Part shown: one piece after another, positions 23,679-34,264 of the stretch
How positions within the stretch are numbered: position 1 is the stretch's first letter
Layout: the number at the start of each line of letters is the position of its first letter
DNA from: Ricinus communis
Taxonomy: Eukaryota; Streptophyta; Magnoliopsida; Malpighiales; Euphorbiaceae
Length of the DNA stretch: 64,000 nt
Assembly: GCF_019578655.1 (NCBI RefSeq)
Contig: NC_063256.1
Span: 558,001 to 622,000 of the forward strand
Reading direction: 5' to 3'
The notes under the pieces: model-generated
The model's input: only the letters and a program-made list of their open reading frames with translations
Databases searched by the model: none
Told to the model about the DNA's origin: nothing
Position numbers and translations under genes: made by a program

Positions 23679-25296
23679 TGAATGCAACACATTGGCAATA
23701 TGCTACTTGATCTGTCGTGATGGGTTTGGTATTTGTTTTATCATAGTGTATAGATATTTGTCATTCTAACTTTCTTGGATTGGCATATCACATCTGTACA
23801 TATATTTCTTAGTTTCTAAATGACAGCTGTATCAGATGTTCTCAATGAGATTATTGGTGCAATCCATAGAAAATTCTCAACAAATTCTTTTCAGCAGTTG
23901 GAAATGGGTGAGGACCTGTTCCATAGCAAGTTTTGTCTAATTCCTCAAAAAGAATTTGCAGTTTGGACTCATGAGTGGACACTGTTAGTGATATTATAGC
24001 CTTTGCCTACAATATTTTGGCTGTTCCTTGTGCATTGCTATGCTATCTTTTGCATATTCCACAAGTTAGTCACAGGCATTAGCATCACGAAGAGGTGCAT
24101 TATTCTAAGATGATTTTGGATCTTTCTTTTGGAAATGACCTTATCTTGTGTTTTGAAATGTGGGATTTATTCCTTTCTATGTGCATTCTAGTTATTTGTA
24201 ACTTAGTTTGTAGGAAATCTCTGGGCTTTATGAGCTTTGAACAATACTCTTCTCATTTTCTTTCTAGGTAATATAAATCTTGCCTATATAACAACAAATG
24301 AATGTTTTGCAGAGTTGGGAGATAGTGTTGTCATGGTGAAGGTGGAAGTGATACGTGAAGGTTGCTGGAAAAACCATAAATTTCACCTGTAATGACTTAG
24401 GCGTACAAGTGTGACCATAACCAGGTAATTGGTAGCCAGTATGGGAGCCTGAAATCATTAAATCTTAGGGTTTGGCCTTTCATCGATTTTGTTTACCTCA
24501 GTAAGAGTTGGGGAAGATTGGGAAAGGTGGAAACTAATGGGGAAGCATTGAGAACAGACCTTCCATATTTGGTGAAATATGATTTTGTTGCTAGTGTTGT
24601 TATAGTTCCTTGTTTTACTGGATGCTTGCATTAATTATTGACAGGTTGACCGATTAAAATGGGTGCACATGATCAGGCAGTGAGTATGGATGATCATGCG
24701 GCAATGCTGTGAAGTGAATTATGCAAGGAAATAGTATCGAAGGAAGCCTGCAGACTGCAGAGAGATTCACCTCTTGAAACTGTGAACAACAGCTCTCATA
24801 TCTAATATGAGATTCTGCCCTTGACTGTATGGGCCTCTAGAGGTCCGTTTAGGTATTCTATTGTTGGCCATGTAAATATTCTTCAAGGCTCGTTTCTGGA
24901 TCAATGCTTATAACATGTAACCGGTCTATGGGAGCGACTACTTTATTTTCTTTTGAATTGCAAAATGCGGGAGCTTTTATCCCACTTTTGTACCTTTTTT
25001 TTTTTTTTTTAAATTGTAACTTACCTTTTTAATTTTTCAAATTGTAATAAAAATAAATTTTAAAAAATTTATATTATATTAAAAATTATATATTGAATGA
25101 ATTTTTATATATTTTAAAAACAAATTATTTATTTCATGTTATACTACTGTTGTAATTATTTTATTGCATTATTTTAAAAAAAAATTTATTTTGACAAATG
25201 TATTTATTTCTAACAATGAGATTTTTATTTGTTAATTATAATAAATTGAGTTTAAAATTAATATTATATTAAAATAATATTTTATATATTTGTGCA

Positions 25297-25550
25297 AATT
25301 TCATGTATTAGGTGGAATACATATAGTTCATCCTTTTCCTATTATTTTATTTTTTTATTTAATCTAAACAATATTTAAAAACTTTATTTTTTAATTTAAT
25401 TTGATAAATATATGAACTATACTGTTTAATAGATAAAAATAAAACTATATATTAAAATATTATAAAAATATACAAATTAATATATTTATCAAAATTATAT
25501 ACAATTTTGAAATATTAAAGTGAATAAATGATTGAATTCAAGTGTGGATT
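25297..25550. repeat. direct repeat copy 1
   Basis: AATTTCATGTATTAGGTGG begins a stretch of about 75 bp (25297-25372) that recurs almost exactly at 26295-26371. A second shared block (ATTGAATTCAAGTG) lies near 25532 and 26412, closer to the first block in copy 2. Copy 2 therefore looks like an internally deleted version of copy 1. Confidence 0.8.
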
Positions 25551-26294
25551 ATTAGCCGAGAATTTTTTTTCTATAATTACAGTTTATTTTCTAATAAACC
25601 AAAAAGAATATATCAAATTAGTTGGACCGAGAAATTAAATGCCCAATTAATAAAAAACTTAACCGATTCGATATTCGGGTTTTTAAGAGGTTGATTCTAT
25701 TGTTCTCTTGATGGTCACTATCTCACTGAATAATACTTATCTACTTTGTATCTGAACTTAAAACTTAAATCATCAAACATAATTTGGAATGCATTTTATC
25801 AAATGCCATGTCAATAGTAATTTCAAATAACAAGAAACTTGAATCTTTATTATTATTATTATTATTATTTTTTATTTTCATTTTTCATGTACAGGTGATA
25901 TTCTTCATTTTTCTTTAGTGTATTTAACTGCACCTTATATCTCGCATGCCTCACACGTATCAAAAATAAAAAAAATAAAAAATAGTTTTGACTTTTGTAT
26001 TCTTGAATTACTGAAACGTTTTAAAAAAAGTTAAAAAGAAAAAACCCAAGTAATTACCTTTGTTGGAAAATGCAAAATATCCAAAAATAGATGATTAGCA
26101 GTGACTAATTAGATTCTGAATTATGTGCATACTAATTATGAGCATCTTGAATAAAGTTGGATTATGATTTTAGATTTATTTCTTTCTCATGGGTTTACTT
26201 GACATCTATATCAAGTGGGGTTACCTTAGCACATAGATTTTGTATATTAACTCCATATCCCAAATGAAGCAAGTTTATCTGGAACATGGATTCC

Positions 26295-26426
26295 AATTTC
26301 ATGTATTAGGTGGAATACATATAGTTCATCCTTTTTCCTATTATTTTATTTTATTTTTTTATTTAATCTAAAAGATATTTATAAACTTTATTTTATAAGT
26401 GAGTAAATCATTGAATTCAAGTGTTT
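26295..26426. repeat. direct repeat copy 2 (internally deleted)
   Basis: Same orientation as the copy at 25297. The first 75 bp match apart from small length changes in the T/A tracts, then the ATTGAATTCAAGTG block follows after a much shorter spacer. Confidence 0.8.
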
Positions 26427-27247
26427 AAATATATATTTATCCCGCTATAATGTATTTGAAGTAATTCATATTTTTATAGTTAATACTGGATATAAAATTT
26501 ATTTTTATTACGTATTTATCTGGATGGTGTATTCAATTGTGCGCTCTAATAATAAAATTATATTGAATAAAGCTCTATAATTTATGATAATTAAGTTATA
26601 GTTATAAGCTTGTTTGGAAACAAAACACATTTTATGATTAGAAATTTGATGAAATATATATATGTATATCATAGTGTGAATGCGATGCAACTTAAGGTGG
26701 GCCTGGCATTGGCAGAAGAAAAGGGCATAATTGCAAAAACATCAAATAAATTTCCTTAAATTGATGCATTCAAATCCACATTCCATCTCAAACCCAATTT
26801 GGAGTAAGCCTTTTACATCATTTAACATTAGGTAAATTACATATGATTTTATGCAGGCGTTTAATTTTAATTTTAATTAGTGAGATTTATAATATAAATA
26901 AATTTTATTTGGAAATGGATGTATTAATAGAGAATGGAATGAATAAGTGGGTCGGAGTTTTAAAAAAGAATATGTAATAGAACCCAAATCTTTGTAATTA
27001 TTATTAATTATCATATTTATAGTAAATATCCAGAAGAGGGGCAATATAGGGAGATAATAAAAAAGTAGCGAAGGCTATTTGTTGGTTATAAATTCAGGTT
27101 CAGGTAATACAAATAGCAAGTAACTGCTTCTCTCCTACACAGACACATGCTTGCTCCTCTCTTCTCCAACTCATTCATCTCTCTCTACTTATTTAGGGTT
27201 TTGGATACTTCTCTACAAACTATTACCCTTCTTTCTTCTATAAATCA

Positions 27248-28083
27248 ATGGTTTTTCGTCTAATCAACGAACAAAAAGAAACATCAGACGCTTCAAATTT
27301 TGAAAACGCAGGGGACGGCGACGGCAGCAGCAGCAGCAGCAGCATGGCATCTTCAACTCTCAAACCTCATCAAAAGCCTCTCCATAACTTCCCTCTACAA
27401 GACCTAAAATGGTCACTGAATCCTACCAATGGCCACCACCACCACCGCGTTCGTAATCCTAATAGTTCCTCTCTCAAATCCCCTAACCGTGACACCACCG
27501 CTAACTCCCATGGCTGCGACCCTGTCGTCAACAATGCGAAATCAGAGATGAAATTAGACAATTCTGATAAGAAATCAAAGATCTTTATTCGAATCAGGAC
27601 TAAGAGTAGTAATAGCAAGTGCACCGATGATGATGCTGTTGCAGATACAGGAGATAATACCTCACCAGTTGTTATGGACGACGCTGAGGAAACGTTGACT
27701 AAGACATGGAATCTGAGGCCGAGAAAAACCATGACCAACACTCCTCCTGTTAATAATAACAACAATAATAATAATGGGAATGGAGGAGGTGTACTAAAAA
27801 TTGGTGCTGCTGCTTCACAGGAGATCAAAAGTCAGGAACCGAGTAGAATTGAATTGACTCGGCCTCAAAGGAATGGTAATAGTAATGCTACTAGTAAGAA
27901 AGAGAAACAGAAGGAGAAGAAGGTAAAATTCTCCATCTCTCTTACTAAAGAGGAAATTGAGGAAGATGTTTATGCGTTGACTGGGTCAAAACCTGCTAGA
28001 AGGCCTAAGAAGAGAGCTAAGCATGTTCAGAAACAACTTGATGTAATGTCAATTTCTCTCTACTTTTTATGTGATTATTATTA

Positions 28084-28120
<37 letters not shown>

Positions 28121-28230
28121 TTTGTTTATGATGGTCTTTTTTGCAGTACTTGTTTCCTGGATTATGGTTGGCATCTGTTACTCCTGATGTATACAGAATT
28201 CTTGATGCTCCTAGAAAGGTCCAATATTGA
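27248..28230 (+). CDS. DUF1639 family protein, two exons
   Basis: Exons 27248-28042 and 28147-28230 (GT-AG) give 292 residues. The protein is low-complexity (Ser run, Asn run near residues 167-176, His run) up to a conserved C-terminal block: KVKFSISLTKEEIEEDVYAL, then SKPARRPKKRAKHVQKQLD, then LFPGLWLASVTPDVYRI. That block is the signature of plant DUF1639 proteins, whose function is unknown. WNLRPRK near residue 157 is also typical. The intron contains a long TTA microsatellite (about 28075-28117). The 3' end is uncertain: the frame stops at TGA 28228-28230 after AAG-GTCCAATAT. A GT donor at that junction with an acceptor near 30095 would instead give a stop two codons later and a spliced 3' UTR. 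Confidence 0.85.
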
Positions 28231-31200
28231 TATTCATGTTTTTTAGTTGAGTAATTCATTGAAATGGGAATATAATTTAGGGTATATAGTGATTTTATTG
28301 GAAAATAGTGAGAAAGAAATCAAAATCTTAAAATTAAGGAAAAACAATTTAAATTAAATTAAAAGCATACTTGATCATATGGCTTCCAAGCAATAGCAAT
28401 TTATCAAGCATACACGAGCATGGCTTTTTCATTTTCAAGTGAAATGCCTCGTGCTTTCTTTTGAAAGAGCTGATGATATAGTTCTGCTGTTCGTACAGGG
28501 TTAGATGATTTGTTCATATGAATTTGGAGCTAAATGACTGCGTAGCATTTTGACATCAGCTGAAATTTGTGGATTATGAGCCTGTAAAGATGAAGGGGTA
28601 ACAAATGTATCTTGTTTTTGTACCTTTTCCCTATACAGAAAGGAGATCAATGCATTGGTGGAACTATTAATATTATACTCTTATGTTATTGAGTATCTGC
28701 CTTTGTACAGAAGAACTATCAGTATAATGGGTAGAGATTTTTAATAACAATGACTATGTTCCCAGTATTTTTGGGATTAAATGCCGTTTTTAGAGCTTTT
28801 GTTCATTAGGTATTCTTTTGTGCTAATTTGTTGGTGCACTGCGATGTGATTGTGACTTCCACGTCTCATATCTGCATTCTATATCTTTCCAAATTTGCAT
28901 TAGTAGATTCAAAAAGGAGGAAAAGGAATAGGTTAGATCACTGGTTGGAACCCAAATTCTTGGTGCATGACGTAACTGGCTTCCACGTTTCATTTCTACA
29001 CGGCATCTCTTACCAAATGTGAATTTTACAGAACAAAGATGAGAAAAAGGAAAGGTTAGATTACCGGTTTTTAATCAAGTTTAGGAAAGTGTCATTTGTA
29101 GATAAATTAAATATGCTACTGTTGTTATCTGAGACTTCATGAGCCATGCACGTTCTTGTCGTCATCTGAGGCATGCATGATATTCCGCATCATTGCTATT
29201 AATAGCAAAATGTATGCCTTTTTAATAACTGAGTTTGTTAGAGTTGTTAGCTGAGTTGTTTTTGGCAGCCATCAAGTTTTATAAATAGATTTTTTGATCA
29301 TACAGAAAAGGCTATATAGACTCATGTAATTAGTATCATTAAGATTGTTATCTAAATTTTCAATATGCACTTGGAATTCATTGCCTTCACAGTATTGAGG
29401 AATGCATCGCATAGTTTTTGAGCTCTTGTTTAAACCATTTCATACATTTCAGCATATTTAATTCATGCAGTTCCACACACCCACCACAACCCCCCCTACT
29501 GAAAGATTGAGAGTGTTACTTGGCAGTTAATGAATACCAATTAGCAAAGTTACTTGAACAGGGATGATATATCAGACATGTTATCTATGTTGGAATCCAA
29601 TGTAGTTGTCAGGCATAGTTATCTTACATACTTCAAATGTTGTAAATTTACTGTTCTTTTAACAGTTTGATGAAACAAGTGTTTTTTGAAAAGTTATGAA
29701 CGTTTCTTGAACAAGTCGCTGTATTCTGCTTATCTTTCCTTTTTTGAATGTTATGTGAACTATTTGTGCAATCAAGGGTTGCAACCAGATCGCCAGATTG
29801 ATACAAAAGATTTGCATTGCGGATTGTAATAATTTCCATAGCAATTTATATATGATCAGTAACTGATTATAGAAGCGGTCCAGGATCTGAACAATGATCA
29901 ATGGATGAGACCCAACTCGATGTGTGCACAAGTAGATTAGAATGATGAAAAGAAAATGAGAGATTTGAAGTAAACTTGGGAGGAGGACTTGTTTTTTATG
30001 TTTCTTACGACTTTGATGCAAAATCTTTTATCTGAAATGTGCTGTGTATAATATAATGTCGGTTTAATCTTTTACTAATTATTTGAACTTTGCAGCTGGC
30101 TTGATGAGATGATTATGCTTTGGATGAGGTAATATGTTAGCAATTGTTTTCCATATCGTTAAAATCTTATGTTTCCAGATGTAAACTTAAAGACCTCTGC
30201 TCATGAAGGCCTTGGTGTTATAATCTCCTGTCCTGGCACGTACAGACGGGTGCTCGTTTGGGATCAAATTATTAGAATTTACAGATGTTTTAGTTAGTTT
30301 TTACTTCATTACAATGTTTAGCTTGTTTAGTCTGCTTTATATTGATAAAATTTAACTCGATTTGCAATGGAGTGGGTTGAATAGTACATCTGATGTTCTC
30401 TGCTCATCTATTGCAGAAAACACGCATGTTTTTTGTGAGTTCTGGTCCACCATAGCTTGCAATGAATTGGTGGAGATTTAAATCATTCTTTCTGTGAATG
30501 AAACTCCTCACCCATCTACAAAGACTGAAAGGAGCTATGAATTTACATCTCAGGGTGAGGGCTTTAAACTTTGATTCGCACCTCATGGTCTAGACTTGAG
30601 CCAACCTCATTTACCGCTTGATGTGCGTTTAGGTTTGCAACAGTAACAGCTAGTTACTTTCATGTTTACTGCTGTTACATGTCGATTATAGTCACAATAC
30701 CTTCCTTGTATGACCATATAGTCTGAAACAAAAATGACTCACTTCCTCCATTACAAAAGCTTGTACCAGTTACTCTCCTTTTTAACTGCTATTAGGTTGT
30801 TCTGTAATCTCTATATCATTATTTGCATTTGAACTTGTTTTTGAATTTCTGATATATATTGCACAACAAATAAATGTATTGAAGATTTAAATGTTTAAAA
30901 CAGGCTTCTTACAAGCACTGCCAAAATGTTAATTATAGAATTTAGTAATTTTATTACATTCAAGGATGGTTTTATCATTTTGTTTCTGCTATCAAATGTC
31001 CGAAGGATTTAACGCTATCCTCAAAATGTTATATTTTATTTTATTTAAGGCTATGAAATTTAAAATATGTTTAATAGTTCTCAACATTATCTTATTTTTT
31101 GGGTGTTTAGAAAAATTAATGCACAGAAATTATTTTTCCTAATTCAAGAGAAGAATATAGATATTTTAAAGGAAATTAATTTACAATATTTATATTGTTT

Positions 31201-31250
31201 TCTTTTTCCTACGTTTCATATGCTATTTCTCTTAGTCCTTGGAAAATTAA
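28231..31250. other. 3' region of the DUF1639 gene and spacer
   Basis: It has ordinary composition down to about 30900. Splice-like sites (TTTGCAG near 30094, TTGCAG near 30415) suggest non-coding exons of the DUF1639 transcript, but no coding frame with homology was found. An imperfect tandem duplication lies at 28851-29071. Confidence 0.4.
28851..29071. repeat. imperfect tandem duplication, ~125-bp period
   Basis: CTTCCACGTCTCAT (about 28857) and CTTCCACGTTTCAT (about 28981) start two units. Each ends with a purine-rich stretch leading to GGTTAGATCACTGGTT or GGTTAGATTACCGGTT. The intervening bases have diverged. Confidence 0.6.
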
Positions 31251-31820
31251 TTATTTCAATATTTTTTACTATTTATATAAAGTATTATATTACGACTTCA
31301 ACACTTTAGTTATCACACTCCTCTACTTTTTTGAATTCTTTTTTATAATTCGTTTTAGATAAATTAATATTTTAATATTTTTTCTTATACATGGTATATT
31401 ATATGAATTTTATTTTTTTAATTCTTAAAAATTAATCAATTTAATATTTTTACTATTTTATATAAAATATTATATTACAACTTTAATATCTTAATTATGA
31501 TATATAGTGATCTCACACACCTTCATCTTTTTGAATTCCTTTTCATGACTTCCACTTTGAATAATATTTTTAAGTATTATATTACAACATGAAACAACTT
31601 AATTATAAATCTTAATTATCTTATAATTTTTTAATTATTTTTTATAGTTTTAATTTTTGATTAATTTTTTAAATTATTTTATTAATTAAAAATTATTTTT
31701 TCTTTTAATCATCTTATTTATACTCATTTATACCCTTCAACTTTCTTTTCATTCTATCTTACATATATTTTATTGAAATTGTTTTCACAGAGCTTAGTTT
31801 TAAGTAAAATGACTTTATTA
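31251..31820. repeat. AT-rich tandem repeats left of the viral locus
   Basis: Diverged units begin near 31255, 31438 and 31575, marked by ACTATTTATATAAAGTATTA-like and ATATTACRACTTYAAYA-like sequences, with a shared later block (TTTATACYC..TTCATTCTAT). The same blocks in the same order reappear to the right of the virus at about 41555-41940. Confidence 0.55.
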
Positions 31821-31903
31821 ATATAATTAATTTTTATATTAATAAATAAAGTATTTTGAATATATTTATTAAAAAGTAATCTTTAAATTAGATTTTTATA
31901 CAA

Positions 31904-31908
<5 letters not shown>

Positions 31909-31954
<46 letters not shown>
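31909..31954. repeat. (TA)n microsatellite left of the viral locus
   Basis: 46 bp of alternating TA. Florendovirus-type integrations are known to sit in TA-rich simple repeats, so this may mark the original target. Confidence 0.95.
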
Positions 31955-31955
<1 letters not shown>

Positions 31956-31959
31956 CATA

Positions 31960-32285
31960 GGGAAGAAGTTTAGATAAGAGAATATGTTCTCGCATCGCTT
32001 TTTTTGTAGAATAAAATAAAGGTGAAATCAATCTATTATTCCTTGTATCATAGGAAAGTCAAATTTTCCTTCCGTTCAGTACTCTTAGCCGATAAACATC
32101 TATCTGCATGATATAAAATAAGCTTACTTACTAATAAAGCGGCAACAAGCACCCTTTCCCCCTTTTTAATGAAAGACCCTCCCTGACTAGAGAAGGTAAT
32201 GACATGAACGGTAAGAAGTAAGAAAGGGGACTACCGCTGAAAGGCGTTGTCACTGCGACTCCTCTATCTATTCCCGGAGCTGGTT
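31960..32285. other. possible mitochondrial DNA insertion (NUMT)
   Basis: This stretch is much less AT-rich than its surroundings and has the C/T- and G/A-run texture of plant mitochondrial spacers (for example CACCCTTTCCCCC and AGAAAGGGGACTACC). It is abruptly bounded by a (TA)n tract and the viral end. No open frame was seen. The assignment rests on texture alone. Confidence 0.35.
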
Positions 32286-32309
32286 AAACACAAACATATA
32301 TATATAACT

Positions 32310-33750
32310 TATTGATGGATGAACAAATATACAAACTTTGAAATAAAAGCTTTAAATTGAAAGCTTTAAACAAAAGAAATATAACTTACAAGAGTAGTTG
32401 AATACAAGAGGAAGGTGGTTTCTCACTATCACTCTTACACTCTCTTTTCTCACTATATGTCTAATGGTATGACTTGAAGAATACAAGAGTTTCTTGTTAT
32501 TTTTCAGTCTGCCTTCTTCTTTGGTAGCTCCTCTATTTATAGAGGTCTTCAGCCTTGAGTCTCTATAATTGTTGCTTTGGATGCTCTTCATAATGGAGTG
32601 AGGTGTTCCACGTCTTTTGGATGCTTTTGATAATGGAGTGAGAGGCTCCATGTCTTTTGCAGAAGTTGTCTGCCACGCTTCAACAGTGAGGAATCTTTTA
32701 CTTTAAAAAAGTAAATGTGCAGAGTCTTTTGTCTTTTTTCTTTTCTTTTTAAAATGACTTTTTATATATATATATTGGGCATTTGGCCCATTGTAGAATT
32801 ATATTGGGCTACCATTTCTGGTTTTCAACCCAAGGGCTTTACAAAGATGTTATTTGATGGGCTTAAATATCCCAAAACAGTCATCTTCGTTCGAGTCACC
32901 ATCTAGATCAATTGCTACTGAGTTGGTGCTAGAAGAGGAAGATGAAGCTTTAGATTTTCCTTTTGAAGAGGTGGTTTCTGACAACTATTTGATTAATTGT
33001 AAGAAATCTTCTTCATTTCGTACGTGCCAGCTTTGGAATAATGAAAGATTTCCCGTGCGTGGTATGTTTATTCTTTGAAAGAAAACTTTGTACCATCTTT
33101 AGAGATAATTTTTCTTGGTGGTTAAATTTATCTCACCATTTAACTTTGAATCTTCGGGCAAGGATGATTTCTCCATCTGCTGCTTGGTTGAAATGGAAAT
33201 ACCATACACATACCTAGGGGAGAAAGAAGTTTGAACAAAATAGAAATAAAGGGGGAAACGTCTTTCTATTTTGTTTGGTTTATAGTGGGCTTTGAATAGA
33301 TTAAACAAAGGTAAAACTTCTAGAATTATGGTCTCTGGAACATTGCCATAAAAATTTCACCATTGTTTAAACCAATATGGAATTTTTGAAGTTTGGATTG
33401 TACTTGTGTCGAAGTAGAAAAGCCAAGAATGGCTTTGTCCTTCGTTTTGTAAAAGGAAGGTATTAAACCAAGCTTGTTGGTAATCCCAATAGTTGAAAGA
33501 AGTATTTAGGCTTGATGGGTAGGTGCTTTGGAGGGAAGTTGGAAAAGATCTTGGTGAATGTAAATCCATTCCCTAATCTGAAGGGTGAAGAATTCTTTGG
33601 ATGGTGCGTGTGGAATATGCAGGGTCTTTGTGGTCTTTATGCTTTTTGAAGTGTTTGAATTTTGCAGAACCAGTTACCTCAAGGATAGACTGGTAGTAAG
33701 ATTGGGGCTTTGATATATTCCAGGGTTTAAAGTACCATCCTGGAGGGAAA
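32310..33750 (-). repeat. left arm of the viral inverted repeat
   Basis: It holds the 3' part of ORF2 and the promoter/leader, read on the minus strand. It matches the plus-strand sequence of the right arm from TACTTTAAACCCTGG (inner end) to CATCAATAAG (outer end). In the 99-codon leader frame the arms differ at about five amino acids, so divergence there is only a few percent. Confidence 0.88.
32530..32545 (-). promoter_or_regulatory. pararetroviral TATA region, left arm, pointing left
   Basis: On the minus strand CCTCTATAAATAGAGG is a TATA box with 7-bp flanking arms, resembling caulimovirid transcript promoters. Upstream (plus-strand 32575-32655) lies a 40-bp tandem duplication also present in the right arm. 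Transcription from here would leave the element to the left. Confidence 0.6.
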
Positions 33751-34261
33751 ATTTTTGAAACTAGTTTTGAGGGGCTTTCTGAACAGAATCCTTCCTCAAT
33801 AGTTAAAATGCTTTGAAAATTTTACTTTTCTACATACTCATTGGTTTTGAAAAGTTTTGTTTGGGACAAAACTATTTCTTATGAGTTAGGCTTTGAAATA
33901 CCTTGAGAGCTATAAGATAGGTTTTGAGGGAAAATTGCTATCTCAGGTTTTGAAAAAGGGATAGAAAGTATACCTTTACCTTTGTTGGAAGAGGAGGATG
34001 TCTTTGGAGAGACTTCGGGGTAAAGTTCTACTACTTGCTTTGAATATTCTTCGACCATCTTTAAAAATTCGAGAGTTTGCTGTGCAAGCCACTCCTGAAT
34101 ATGGAATTGCTTTTGGACCGGGTCTTCTTTCATTTTTTCCTGGATGATTTCAATCCAGGTTCTGATAGGCTTTGAAGAAAAGGGTAGAATCTCCTTTTTC
34201 TGGCTTTGAACAGCTTTTGTTGCTTTTCGTCTTTGTCTTTTGCTCTCGATTTTCTTGGCAT
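32850..34261 (-). pseudogene. viral ORF2 (function unknown), interrupted
   Basis: It starts at ATG 34261, only a few bases after the ORF1 stop near 34265, and can be followed with interruptions to a TAA at 32850-32852. Open pieces lie at 33879-34133, 33357-33569 and 33099-33308. The C-terminal part is Ser/Lys-rich followed by an acidic end. No known domain was recognised. Florendoviruses carry an ORF2 of unknown function in this position. Confidence 0.6.
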
Positions 34262-34264
34262 TGT

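Larger units (their letters stand above)
23679..27247. other. intergenic region between the mTERF and DUF1639 genes
   Basis: 23679 to about 24960 is of ordinary composition and probably includes the mTERF 3' UTR. 24990-27060 is AT-rich with T- and TTA-rich tracts (TTA run near 25848-25870) and the direct repeat annotated separately. The last 200 bases hold a C/T-rich leader of the DUF1639 gene (27125-27247). No other gene was recognised. Confidence 0.5.

Noticed and set aside
27370..27828. 152-codon frame antisense to the DUF1639 gene
   Set aside because: It is a shadow of the Asn/Ser/His-rich coding strand.
32352..32651. 99-codon frame conserved in both viral arms
   Set aside because: It overlaps the TATA region and tandem enhancer-like units; conservation follows from the recent duplication of the arm, not from coding constraint.
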